Of a stretch of DNA of 64,000 bases, positions 1-9,000 are shown one piece after another. This DNA is from Paenibacillus barcinonensis. GTDB taxonomy: Bacteria > Bacillota > Bacilli > Paenibacillales > Paenibacillaceae. A program made the translations under genes and the position numbers. A model generated the notes under the pieces. It ran no database searches, had not been told where the DNA came from, and was given only the letters and a program-made list of their open reading frames with translations. The number at the start of each line of letters is the position of its first letter. Position 1 is the stretch's first letter. The stretch covers positions 50,798 to 114,797 of the forward strand of contig NZ_QJSW01000016.1 of the NCBI RefSeq assembly GCF_003217495.1, read 5' to 3'.

Positions 1-190
1 CACCATATATACGAAGGGCTATCAGCGCCGAGGCACTGATAATCATAAACTGTACGCCATAGAACAACGTAAAAGGAACAATAGAATTGATGGTGCCAAT
101 AAGGATCAGAAATATCGTTCCAACCCAGGGCTTTCTCAGTTGGAGTACCATCCAATGCCACAGATTTCTTACTCCAGTTATCCCGTTCAT
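1..190 (-). CDS. N-terminal part of a multi-pass membrane protein (cut by window edge)
   Basis: An open frame of 63 codons runs from an ATG at 190 to the left edge. It is preceded by an in-frame TGA at 203-205, so 190 is the first possible ATG. The start reads MNGITGVRNLWHWM, followed by two strongly hydrophobic segments (about residues 24-43 and 46-60) with a short break. A moderate GGTGA lies about 12 bases upstream. This looks like the first membrane helices of a sensor or signalling protein, for example one with an N-terminal multi-helix input domain, but the informative part lies outside the window. It is divergent from the response regulator at 495. The protein family is not recognised. 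Confidence 0.5.
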   Translation of the reverse strand, partial: MNGITGVRNLWHWMVLQLRKPWVGTIFLILIGTINSIVPFTLFYGVQFMIISASALIALRIYG

Positions 191-494
191 AGGTATATAT
201 GTTCACCGCCCGACTCGTTGTAATTCTTTTGGAGATAACAGTGATACACCGATCTTTTTCCCCTTAATTTACTCTGATCCATTATACTGTAAATAAGCTC
301 TATTGTACGTTTGGAAAAATTTATGAGTCAGCAAAAAAAACACACACATGTTACACTATCTTAATAACATCTCAACGATATTCACAGCTATACACATCCT
401 ATATTCTGGAATAGAAACATTAAATTTTTTGCAGTATTTTCAGCCATTTTCTCTTATTTTCTTAACAAATCCATGTCACCAGGAGTGTGAAGTG

Positions 495-1193
495 ATGTCA
501 ATCAAAGTACTTCTTATAGAAGATGAAAAAAATCTAGCGGACATGATCGCTTTTTTTCTTGAGGAGGAAGGATACATAACCGAGCGGGTTCACCATGCCC
601 GTGAAGCACTTCATCTATTCCCTCAGTTTCAGCCGGATATTGTTGTAACCGATCTGATGTTACCCGAGATTGACGGCAACGAGCTCGTTGATGCTTTTCG
701 TCAAAACTCCACCGTTCCTGTACTGATGATCTCCGCAAGCACAATGCTGAACGACCGATTGCGTGCCTTACATAATGGTGCCGATGACTTCCTCTGCAAG
801 CCCTTCAGTCTGAAGGAGCTGGACGCAAGAATGAAGGCTTTGCTACGTCGTTCTGTTATTACGTATCAGGAGAAACCGATGAAAGAAAATCGTACCGTTG
901 AGCCAGCAGGACAGATTAGTGTGAATGAATACCGAAGAACTTTATTTGTGAATGGTGTAGAAGTTGAGGTCACTCATATCGAGTTTGAAATTATGAAGGA
1001 ATTATATCGGAATCCAGGCAAGGTGTTTACCCGCAATGAGCTGATGGACCGAATCAAAGGCTCGGAACGTGCCTATCTGGATCGGACCATTGATGTACAT
1101 ATCTCCAGTCTGCGCAAAAAAATAGAGCCTGACCCCAAAAATCCCCGTTATATTAAAACGGTGTGGGGCACAGGCTATAAATATATCGTCTAG
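495..1193 (+). CDS. OmpR/PhoB-family response regulator
   Basis: A 232-residue two-domain regulator. The receiver domain (about 1-115) has the acidic pair E9/D10, phospho-acceptor D53, switch residue S80 and K102. The C-terminal winged helix (about 140-230) ends in the typical DVHISSLRKKIE ... TVWGTGYKY signature. ATG 495 was chosen because AGGAG at 481-485 sits 9 bases upstream; the frame stays open further upstream, but that stretch is AT-rich and does not look coding. No histidine kinase lies beside it: the upstream neighbour is a divergent membrane protein and the downstream one is convergent. The partner kinase is therefore either elsewhere or hidden in the truncated gene at the left edge. 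The target genes are unknown. Confidence 0.93.
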   Translation: MSIKVLLIEDEKNLADMIAFFLEEEGYITERVHHAREALHLFPQFQPDIVVTDLMLPEIDGNELVDAFRQNSTVPVLMISASTMLNDRLRALHNGADDFLCKPFSLKELDARMKALLRRSVITYQEKPMKENRTVEPAGQISVNEYRRTLFVNGVEVEVTHIEFEIMKELYRNPGKVFTRNELMDRIKGSERAYLDRTIDVHISSLRKKIEPDPKNPRYIKTVWGTGYKYIV

Positions 1194-1246
1194 TCAGTTG
1201 AATATATTTTTATCATTTTTTTACAACTTGGGTTAAACCATTATAC

Positions 1247-1263
1247 AAGCATCATGCTTTTTT
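1247..1263 (+). terminator. weak intrinsic terminator after the response regulator
   Basis: A short AAGCA/TGCTT stem with loop TCA is followed by a run of T. It sits between two convergent genes. The stem is only 5 bp, so this is a weak call. Confidence 0.35.
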
Positions 1264-1269
1264 ATCGTT

Positions 1270-1686
1270 CTACCTCAGGGACAGAACGGAAGGCATGGTT
1301 ACAGGAGACCCATATTCTAAAGTATGCAACCATCGCTCAATGCTTCTCTCCAGCTGATGAGGATGCTGTTCATCCCAGAGCACCATTTTCACAGCACCTG
1401 TCCCCGTAATCTGCTGGAGATGACGTTTGCGAATGGATGATTGAAAATCGGTAAGCACCAATACAGGGATATCCGGTACAAAAGCACGAATAGCTTTGGC
1501 TGCGGCAACAGCCTGTTCAGCATTCCGATAATCCACAATGCAATAACGGGACTTCTCCCAATCTCCTCGTCCTGTTTCCTTTACTGAATCCGATGGAGCT
1601 ACATCAATCCAATCCATAATCAATTGAATAATTTCCTCATAGTTGATACATCGCTCTCCATCTGTTAGTACAGCCACAGGTTCCAT
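1270..1686 (-). CDS. small receiver-like protein of unknown function
   Basis: A 138-residue soluble protein with a good GGAGG 7 bases before ATG 1686. I do not recognise the family by name. The middle and C-terminal parts resemble a response-regulator receiver fold: a strand ending CIVDYRN (an Asp at the place of the phospho-acceptor), a helix, then PDIPVLVLTDF (like beta-4), a helix, and a final strand and amphipathic helix ending in ERSIERWLH. The N-terminal acidic pair of true receivers is not evident, so it may be a degenerate or pseudo-receiver. It converges on the OmpR-type regulator. Its upstream region holds a 9-bp tandem repeat and an 18-bp palindrome. Confidence 0.6.
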   Translation of the reverse strand: MEPVAVLTDGERCINYEEIIQLIMDWIDVAPSDSVKETGRGDWEKSRYCIVDYRNAEQAVAAAKAIRAFVPDIPVLVLTDFQSSIRKRHLQQITGTGAVKMVLWDEQHPHQLERSIERWLHTLEYGSPVTMPSVLSLR

Positions 1687-1711
1687 AGGTATACCTCCAT
1701 TAGCTTCTTGC

Positions 1712-1756
1712 CTATCTTGTCTATCTTGTCTATCTTGTCTATCTTGTCTATATTGT
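1712..1756. repeat. five tandem copies of a 9-bp unit CTATCTTGT
   Basis: Copies lie at 1712-1720, 1721-1729, 1730-1738, 1739-1747 and 1748-1756; the last has one mismatch (CTATATTGT). The block lies 26-70 bases upstream of the start of the receiver-like gene, in its leader or promoter. Perfect short tandem copies are prone to slippage. Confidence 0.9.
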
Positions 1757-1774
1757 GTCAGGTTTCATTTAAAA

Positions 1775-1792
1775 ATGTTTGTGCACAAACAT
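1775..1792. promoter_or_regulatory. 18-bp perfect palindrome, candidate operator
   Basis: ATGTTTGTGCACAAACAT is a perfect inverted repeat with no spacer, between the tandem repeat and cvfC. It is 89 bases upstream of the receiver-like gene and 180 bases before cvfC. The binding protein is unknown; it is not a LexA, CcpA or Fur consensus. Confidence 0.45.
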
Positions 1793-1972
1793 GAAAGAAG
1801 TGTTAACAATCTTCGTATTTCTTCACATCCTTATCCTATGGGTCAGGCAGAATGGCATAAAGCCGGCCATCATTTCGCAGTTTCCCTGATTTCATGTAAA
1901 ATAGAGCTATACCCGTGTGATTATATTTACGGGAAATTACGATTCAAACTGGTATTATAGGAGGTTACACCC

Positions 1973-3115
1973 ATGAATATCATTTCCATCGAACCAACAC
2001 CGAGTCCAAATACAATGATGCTGCATCTTGATGAACGTCTGGAGGACGGAATTCGCAGAACCTATACGCTGGATAACGAACGTTCAGCCCCGGCATTCAT
2101 TCGCCAGATGCTGCATATCCCCGGAGTGAAAAGTGTATTCCATACAACTGACTTTGTTGCGCTGGATCGCAAGGGTAACGCGGACTGGTCCGTTATTCTC
2201 GGTGAAGTTCAGAGCCGTTTGGGGCAGGAAGGCATTGACCTGGACTGGATTGATTCCGAGGATGCTTCAGGTGAACATTTCGGAGAAGCACAAGTGTTTG
2301 TACAATTTTTCCGCGGAGTACCCATGCAGATTCGTGTCAAAGCTGGAGCTAAAGAGGAACGGATCTCCCTGTCGGACCGCTTTGTCAAAGCCGTTACCGA
2401 GGTTGCCAGCGCTACGTTGATCAAGGAACGTAAATTGACCGATTATGGCGTACGCTACGGTGAACTCCCGGATATTGCGCGTGAAGTCGAACAGGAGCTG
2501 GAGGCCGCCTACCCGTCCGAACGATTGGAGCAAGTCATTCAGCAAGCGATTGCGCATGGGACCAATTCGGAAGAGTTCGTTGAACGCCGTCGGGCGCTGG
2601 ATGGAGCCGAGCTGGAAGCGGCGCTGCGAAACGAAGACTGGAATGTCCGGTATGCTGCACTGGATAGCATGGAGCCTACGGAGGAAAGACTGCCCCTGGT
2701 GGCTCAGGCGCTGCGTGACAGCAAGATGCAGATTCGCCGTCTGGCTGTTGTGTATCTGGGGGACATCCGTACAACAGAGGCAATGGAGCTGCTCTATGAG
2801 GCACTTCGCGACAGTTCACCTGCTGTGCGGCGGACAGCTGGCGATACATTATCAGACATCGGTGATCCGGCTGCGACACCAGCCATGATTGAAACGTTAA
2901 CCGACAAAAGCAAGCTGGTGCGCTGGCGCGCTGCCCGTTTTCTATATGAAGTGGGAACTGAAGAAGCAGAGCAAGCATTGCGTATTGCCGCCGAGGACCC
3001 TGAGTTTGAAGTGAGCCTTCAGGCCAAAATGGCTCTGGAGCGCATCGAGTCCGGTGAACAAGCCGCCGGAACGGTATGGCAGCAGATGGCTGGACGAAAT
3101 AAAAAGCAGGAATAG
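1973..3115 (+). CDS. cvfC: conserved virulence factor C-type protein (Nfu-N domain plus HEAT repeats)
   Basis: A 380-residue cytosolic protein. Residues 1-85 begin MNIISIEPTPSPNTMMLHLDE, the typical Nfu/NifU N-terminal scaffold domain. The middle is a helical linker. Residues about 195-370 carry short repeated helical pairs of HEAT type (for example EAALRNEDWNVRYAALDSM, LRDSKMQIRRLAVVYLGDI, LRDSSPAVRRTAGDTLSDI). The combination matches the CvfC family described in Staphylococcus. AGGAGG lies just upstream of ATG 1973. There is no Cys-x-x-Cys iron-sulfur motif, so it is not itself a typical Nfu cluster carrier. The molecular role is unclear; it appears to be a monocistronic gene. Confidence 0.85.
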   Translation: MNIISIEPTPSPNTMMLHLDERLEDGIRRTYTLDNERSAPAFIRQMLHIPGVKSVFHTTDFVALDRKGNADWSVILGEVQSRLGQEGIDLDWIDSEDASGEHFGEAQVFVQFFRGVPMQIRVKAGAKEERISLSDRFVKAVTEVASATLIKERKLTDYGVRYGELPDIAREVEQELEAAYPSERLEQVIQQAIAHGTNSEEFVERRRALDGAELEAALRNEDWNVRYAALDSMEPTEERLPLVAQALRDSKMQIRRLAVVYLGDIRTTEAMELLYEALRDSSPAVRRTAGDTLSDIGDPAATPAMIETLTDKSKLVRWRAARFLYEVGTEEAEQALRIAAEDPEFEVSLQAKMALERIESGEQAAGTVWQQMAGRNKKQE

Positions 3116-3151
3116 CTTGGCCTTCTGACGATATATAGCCAACATTTGTTA

Positions 3152-3180
3152 TTGCACTGTAAAACGAGTAGCGGTATACT
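3152..3180 (+). promoter_or_regulatory. sigma-A promoter of the lysP riboswitch transcript
   Basis: TTGCAC (3152-3157) and TATACT (3175-3180) are separated by exactly 17 bases. Transcription from about 3187 would give a leader of about 410 nt carrying the L-box. Confidence 0.7.
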
Positions 3181-3265
3181 TGTTGTCTGTTTGATAAACA
3201 GATTGCACGCTGCTCTAGCGTAATTCAAAATTTCATAAACAATAGATACACCTCATCCATAGTAT

Positions 3266-3446
3266 GGTGAGGTAGAGGTCGCGGGTGCGATCAGTACGCT
3301 GAAGGAGGCGCGAGGAGCCGCTTATGAGATCAGCCGAAAGGTGCACCCGCCGAAGCTCGCTGGACGTTCCTTCTTCATCAGTCCGGTTGAGCTGGGGCTG
3401 CAGCCGAAAGGTGCAGAACTGTCACAGCAAGTCTGCGTTACCTTGG
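3266..3446 (+). promoter_or_regulatory. lysine riboswitch (L-box) aptamer
   Basis: The region carries the L-box landmarks in order: GTAGAGGT, ATCAGTACGCTGAAGGAG, two GCCGAAAGGTGCA-type blocks (3343-3355 and 3403-3415), CGCCGAAGCTCGCTGG, and ACTGTCACAGCAAG. AGGT near 3270 can pair with ACCT near 3441 to close P1. A separate hairpin at 3251-3272 precedes it. The downstream gene is a lysine-permease homologue, the usual L-box target. Lysine binding would be expected to favour the terminator at 3516-3547 and shut off uptake. Confidence 0.9.
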
Positions 3447-3515
3447 ACAAGGTATGCTTTCTTCTGTGTTGAGCTATCTTAATCGTCAAGGACATGGTGC
3501 GGACATTGAATATAG

Positions 3516-3547
3516 AGACCGCTGGCTGATGCCTGTGGTCTTTTTTT
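3516..3547 (+). terminator. intrinsic terminator of the lysine riboswitch
   Basis: Stem AGACCGC-T-GGC, loop TGAT, GCC-T-GTGGTCT, then seven T. It lies 50 bases before the lysP start, as expected for transcriptional attenuation. Confidence 0.85.
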
Positions 3548-3598
3548 GGTTTATGGAGCTATGATCTGCATCAGCATTACAAATGAAGGAGTGTTTTC

Positions 3599-5098
3599 AT
3601 GCAAGACCGCAGCAACCGAACACAAACAACACCACCACCAACAACAGGTCCTTCCCTGAAAAAAGGATTGCGTGCCCGTCACATGACCATGATCGCTTTG
3701 GGCGGTTCAATTGGTACAGGCCTGTTTCTGGCCAGCGGTACGGCGATCTCGACAGCAGGACCGGGCGGTGCACTGATCGCCTATACCGCTGTCGGAATTA
3801 TGGTTTACTTCCTGATGACCAGTCTGGGCGAGCTTGCAACCTTTATGCCAGACTCCGGTTCCTTTAATACGTATGCCGCCCGTTTCGTCGACCCCGCTCT
3901 GGGCTTCGCCATGGGCTGGAACTTCTGGTACAACTGGGCGGTCACAATTGCGGCCGAGCTTGCCGCTGCAACAGTACTGATCAAATACTGGTTCCCGGAC
4001 AGCTCATCCATGTTATGGAGTTTGCTTTTCCTTGTGCTGATCTTTGCCTTGAACATTCTGTCTGTCAAAGGCTACGGGGAATCCGAATACTGGTTCGCGA
4101 TTATTAAAGTCGCCACCGTCATCATCTTTCTAGCCGTCGGTGTATTGATGATCTTTGGCATTATGGGCGGTGAAGCGGTAGGTTTCAGCAATTTTACGAT
4201 CGGTGATGCGCCATTCCACGGCGGATTCTTCGCTGTGCTCGGTGTGTTCATGGCAGCAGGCTTCTCTTTCCAGGGAACGGAGCTGATTGGTGTCGCAGCC
4301 GGGGAAAGTGAGAACCCGCGTGAAAACGTACCTCGTGCCATTCGCCAGGTCTTCTGGCGTATTCTGATCTTTTATATTTTGGCGATTACCGTCATCAGTT
4401 TGATTATCCCGTATACTCACCCGAACCTGCTTAAAGGTGATCTGAAGAACATCGGGGTTAGCCCGTTTACCCTTGTCTTTGAAAAAGCAGGACTTGCGAT
4501 CGCGGCCTCTGTCATGAATGCCGTTATTCTGACTTCTGTGCTATCAGCCGGCAACTCCGGCATGTATGCTTCAAGCCGGGTGCTCTACGCGCTTGCAAGG
4601 GATGGGAAGGCTCCTCGCTTCCTCGGTAAGCTAAACAAACGTGGCATTCCGATGAACGCCCTGCTTGTGACAACCGCTGTGGGGATGCTCGCATTTCTGG
4701 CCTCTCTTTTCGGTGACGGTATTGTCTATACGTGGCTGCTGAATGCATCCGGGATGTGCGGCTTCATTACATGGCTGGGTATTGCAATCAGTCATTACCG
4801 CTTCCGGCGCGCCTACGTTGCGCAAGGCCGCGACCTCAGTGATCTGCCTTACCGTGCGCGCTGGTTCCCGTTTGGACCGATCTTTGCTTTTGTCCTGTGC
4901 ATCATCGTCATCCTGGGGCAGAACTATCAAGCCTTTACAGGTGACCAGATCGACTGGAGCGGAGTGCTTGTCGCTTATCTGAGCTTGCCGCTGTTCCTGA
5001 TCCTCTGGCTTGGCTACAAATGGATCAAAAAGACCAAGGTTGTGCCGTTGCAGGAATGTGACTTCTCCCCTGCTGAATCATCCGATATCAAGGCATAA
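3599..5098 (+). CDS. lysP: lysine permease (APC family)
   Basis: A 499-residue integral membrane transporter of the amino acid-polyamine-organocation family with about 12 hydrophobic segments. After a hydrophilic N-terminus of about 25 residues, the first helix carries MIALGGSIGTGLFLASG, the conserved unwound helix that binds the amino-acid backbone. The block GELATFMPDSGSFNTYAARF and the central FQGTELIGVAAGESENPREN are typical of the LysP/aromatic-permease subgroup. AAGGAG lies 9 bases before ATG 3599. The L-box in its leader is strong independent support for lysine as substrate. It imports lysine by proton symport at the cytoplasmic membrane. A terminator follows at 5135. Confidence 0.93.
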   Translation: MQDRSNRTQTTPPPTTGPSLKKGLRARHMTMIALGGSIGTGLFLASGTAISTAGPGGALIAYTAVGIMVYFLMTSLGELATFMPDSGSFNTYAARFVDPALGFAMGWNFWYNWAVTIAAELAAATVLIKYWFPDSSSMLWSLLFLVLIFALNILSVKGYGESEYWFAIIKVATVIIFLAVGVLMIFGIMGGEAVGFSNFTIGDAPFHGGFFAVLGVFMAAGFSFQGTELIGVAAGESENPRENVPRAIRQVFWRILIFYILAITVISLIIPYTHPNLLKGDLKNIGVSPFTLVFEKAGLAIAASVMNAVILTSVLSAGNSGMYASSRVLYALARDGKAPRFLGKLNKRGIPMNALLVTTAVGMLAFLASLFGDGIVYTWLLNASGMCGFITWLGIAISHYRFRRAYVAQGRDLSDLPYRARWFPFGPIFAFVLCIIVILGQNYQAFTGDQIDWSGVLVAYLSLPLFLILWLGYKWIKKTKVVPLQECDFSPAESSDIKA

Positions 5099-5134
5099 AA
5101 CAAGGGTGTGTCTTGCCCTGGATCATTTATCCTC

Positions 5135-5179
5135 ATCCCCTGTTCTACAGATCGCTCTGTATAGAACAGGGGATTTTTT
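5135..5179 (+). terminator. lysP terminator
   Basis: A 13-bp stem (ATCCCCTGTTCTA at 5135-5147 with TAGAACAGGGGAT at 5162-5174) followed by TTTTT. Confidence 0.9.
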
Positions 5180-5262
5180 CTGTCCATATTTTGTATAGGT
5201 TGATCCGTACAATAGATACAGGAAACATCTATTATACTTTCGACCCGAAGGAGAGATGCACG

Positions 5263-5892
5263 TTGAAGAAGTGGTCTGTCCTGCTTATCCTGCTAGGTCT
5301 GCTGACGATCTGCTTTCCAACGCTGCAAACCATGTACTATGACTGGCAGCAAAGCAGGGTGCTGCATGAACTCGAACAGCTGCAAACGGGCTTGTCTCAG
5401 CTAAATCATGCCTTCGAACGCGGCATAGAGAACGATCCATCTGACCAAGCGAAACCCCAGAAATCGACAACCGTACAGCAGTCCCCCACATCCGGGATAA
5501 TCGGGATGATCTCTATTCCTGTCATTGATGTGCGACTCCCCATTCTGGAGGGGGCAACTCAGGAAAATATGAAGTTGGCTGCAGCCCATCTGGTGGAGAC
5601 AGCTGCCGTTGGACAATCGGGTAATGCGGCCATTGCCGCTCATCGTGCGCATCGCAAGGGTCGGTTATTTAATCGGCTGGGTGAGCTTCAAATAGGCCAT
5701 TCGATAGAGATCACACTTGCGGATCAAACAACACTGCACTACACAATTGATCGGATCTCTGTTGTGGAGCCTTCCGATGTATCTGTACTGGAGGATCCGG
5801 GGCTTGGACAGGTGTTAACCTTAATTACCTGTGATCCGCTGATTGATGCGACACATCGGCTAATTATACGAGCGGTAAAGGTGCATTCTTAA
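5263..5892 (+). CDS. class D sortase
   Basis: A 209-residue membrane-anchored transpeptidase that cleaves LPxTG-type signals and links the protein to peptidoglycan. The N-terminal helix (about 5-25) is followed by a coiled-coil-like linker, then the sortase fold from about residue 78 (GIIGMISIPVIDVRLPILEG). The catalytic triad is visible as H127 (AIAAHRAH), C190 (TLITCDP) and R199 (HRLIIRA). TTG 5263 was chosen because AAGGAG lies 9 bases upstream; the longer open frame would run through the lysP terminator. An adhesin with an LPKTG signal is encoded convergently next door, the obvious substrate. The two genes share a bidirectional terminator. Confidence 0.9.
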   Translation: MKKWSVLLILLGLLTICFPTLQTMYYDWQQSRVLHELEQLQTGLSQLNHAFERGIENDPSDQAKPQKSTTVQQSPTSGIIGMISIPVIDVRLPILEGATQENMKLAAAHLVETAAVGQSGNAAIAAHRAHRKGRLFNRLGELQIGHSIEITLADQTTLHYTIDRISVVEPSDVSVLEDPGLGQVLTLITCDPLIDATHRLIIRAVKVHS

Positions 5893-5944
5893 CGGTCTTC
5901 GCCCCGACTGTGATGCCAACTTAACAAAGGAAAACAGCTCAAAA

Positions 5945-6004
5945 AAACACCCTCCCGCCTGCCTACGAAGATCAATTCTTCGCGGCAAAGGCGGGAGGGT
6001 GTTT
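5945..6004. terminator. bidirectional terminator between sortase and adhesin
   Basis: A 16-bp perfect stem (5945-5960 with 5989-6004), bearing CACCCTCCCGCC and GGCGGGAGGGTG, flanked by A-rich and T-rich ends. It serves both convergent genes. Confidence 0.92.
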
Positions 6005-6061
6005 GATTATACATTGCTCATATTCATATGAAGCTCAACTCATGAGTTCCAAAATATTTTC

Positions 6062-9000
6062 CTAGTGCTGGAATTTCTCTCTGCGCCTGAAGTACAAGAA
6101 TGCTGTACTTCCAATAGCCATCAGCATCAATCCTGAGACGGTGTAGGCGATGGAGCTCTCTTCACCTGTCTTCGGCAGCATGCCTTGGGCTGAGGTATGG
6201 CTGCTGTTCCCCGATGAAACCTCGCTTTCCGAATCTGCTCCGACTGGTGGCGTAACCACATTCTCTTCACCTGTACCATCGCCTTCTGTCACCTGAGTCT
6301 CCGTTCCATCTCCATCTCCAGCTTCAGGTGCTGAAGGTGTAACTTCAGCAGGATTTTGCGGTTTACCTGTGCCCCCATTTTCTTCTGCTGGTTCTGAAGG
6401 GTCCGTTACAACTTTACCCGGTACAGATATTCCGGGTGTTTCTTTCACAGGAGCTCCTGGCTTGGTCGGATCTGGTGTACCGCCTGTACTTGGCGTGCCC
6501 GGATTATAGGGCTCACTCGGTCCGCCTGATGACGGGATAGCCTGATTTGTCTTGGATACAACAATCGCCTCGGTTTGTTGATTCGTAATTTCAAAGGTCA
6601 CCGGCGTCTGATCCAATTGGTATCCAGACGGTGCCTTGACTTCAATCAATTGATACGTATTCGGTTCAAGCTGCTGCACATGGAGTTCACCGTGAAGATC
6701 CGTGGTCAATGCTGCCGGATCAATACCGGCTACCACATTAAACAGCCATTCTCCATCCGGCCCCATCACTGCGGATTGAGCACGTAATTCAAAGACTGCA
6801 CCTTGCAGATGCTGTGTTCGGCTTGCATTGTATTTCACCAGTTTTACCGAACGGTCATTTTCTTTATTTTCAATCGTTATCTGTGTTTCCGGCTGAGTGA
6901 TAGATACCTTTGTTTCCGGGTTTTCAATCACGAACCCTTCAGCTTTCGTTTCTACAAGTGTATACACACCGTAAGTGAGGTTGCTGAATTCAATGATCCC
7001 CTGTTGGTTCGTAACTCCGGTATCAACAACGCTATTGGCAGAATCACGTAGTTCGAATTCAACCCTGCTTAATGGAGACTGATCCTTGGCATTCACTTTT
7101 GTCAGGGTCAGTTTACCTCCTGTACCGATCTGATTTGTTTTTGTAAGTGTCACAATCTGTGTCTGGTTCACTGTAATGGTGAATGGAATCGGTGTACTAT
7201 CCACCATGTAGAAATCGGGTGCCTGAATTTCAACCAATTCATACGTGCCTGCTTCCAGATCTCCCTTGGCAATTCTGCCGCTCACTCCTGTCGTAAGCTC
7301 ATCGAGCTTCTCACGCGTGGAGCCCTGAATGTGATATAGCGCAAAAACGGCTCCCTCCAGCACCTTGGTGGAGTCGGCTGCATCCCTCTTGGTCAGCTCA
7401 AAACCCTGGTGGATTTGTTCGTTGATGATCTCGAAGGCTGCTTCTGCATCCTTGAATAAAATGGTTTGACCTGAAGCCGAAGCAAAATTCGGATCTGGCA
7501 GATATCCTGCAGGCGCTGTAACCTCCTTCAGTCGGTAAGGAACACCATTTGTCAGATGCAAACGATACTTCCGGCTGCTTTCAGCCATGCCGTTCTCATC
7601 CGTCGCTTTCAACGTTTCCAGAAGAATCGTGCCGGATGCATTGTAGATGGCAAAGACAGCTCCTTCCAGTGGCTGCCCGGTGTCATCCACCTTATACACT
7701 TTCACTTTACCCATACCGGTGGATGCACCGCCACCTGCACCTGCCATCGAAACCCGAATACCTGACTGGTTGCCTTCTCCCACAACGGATGAAGACTGAC
7801 CAGCATATTCAACCTTGTTCTCAATTCTCTCTCCGTGATCTGCGTTAATAAAGGACTGGTACTCCAAAAGATATGCTGTGTTTATATCGTTCTTAAATGT
7901 GAAGGTAAAGGTGTTGCCCTCCACCACCAGCTCATATTTCGATGGATCAACCAACCCGGCCTTCACCGAAATATTGCCCGAATTGTTTGCAGGCAATTGC
8001 ACCTCGTACAGCTTCAATGAATCGGCAAGCAAAATCTGATTATCGGACAAGGTGTCGGTTAATCGAGAACCGGCAGCAACAAAGGACTGGCTCGGATTCA
8101 TATTTACAACCCATGAAGCCAGATCGGATGTCCCTACCTGATGCCCTGTTTTGTTCACATATACTCCGCCATGAGCAGGTGTAACGGCTGCTGTTTTATC
8201 AAAACGTACAGGCCCGCCTGCACCATCTGTCAGCACAGCATGATTGCTGTACGAGCCCTCTACTGCAAATTCTCCATCCAGACTGGTTTGATACACTACG
8301 CGGTAAGCCTTTTTACCGATGTCACCTAGGTTAAGCGTGAAGCCTTTGCCATCCGGGTCAAGCTGGAATTGTGCCGATGATATCGTGACTTCGTCCCCAA
8401 CCGAAGTAACGTTGTTGGCGCCCTTCAATTCAAGCTCATACACCTTCAATGATCCATCCACAAAGGATTGATTTCCAGTATAAGCATCCTTGAGAATAGC
8501 ATGCTGAATATCAAACAGATTGTAATTCACATCAATTGTCCAGGTCATCGCTTTGTCTCTGGCGCTATAATCCCCCCGCTTGTTACCATTCTCAATCGTA
8601 TAGTTTTGAGGTCTGACCACAGCAGATTTGGTTATGGCGGTCTGTGCAACGTCTGCTTCCTTCCAATTCAACGTTGCTGTGTTGCGATATTCATTGTTTG
8701 TTGGCATGCCTGCCGTTGGATCAAAGCTTGTTTTATACGTGATCACATGCTGTTTATCAATGATGCCGTCCGGCTTCAGACGAATTGTGAACCCTTTTTC
8801 AAAATTCACATCCGACGGGTCAGCCACAGCAGGTGCCAGCTCAAACTGGTCCTGCTGATCACCAGTGATTCGCAGACTGCCCGGAACAAGCTTCATGTGT
8901 CTGCCTGTATAATCATCCGTGATGACAATATCCGTCATCTCTTTCTGATCCCGATTCAGCACAATCTGCCACTCGATCTCTTTGGCATTGAAATCTTCAC

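Noticed and set aside
348..494. 49-residue N-terminal extension of the response regulator
   Set aside because: The ribosome binding site and the conserved receiver start both point to ATG 495; the extension is AT-rich and does not resemble the family.
1712..1756. Tandem 9-bp units as a CRISPR array
   Set aside because: There are no spacers; units are directly adjacent and far too short.
5113..5262. 50-residue N-terminal extension of the sortase
   Set aside because: It reads through the lysP terminator; TTG 5263 has a proper AAGGAG site and gives a normal signal-anchor.
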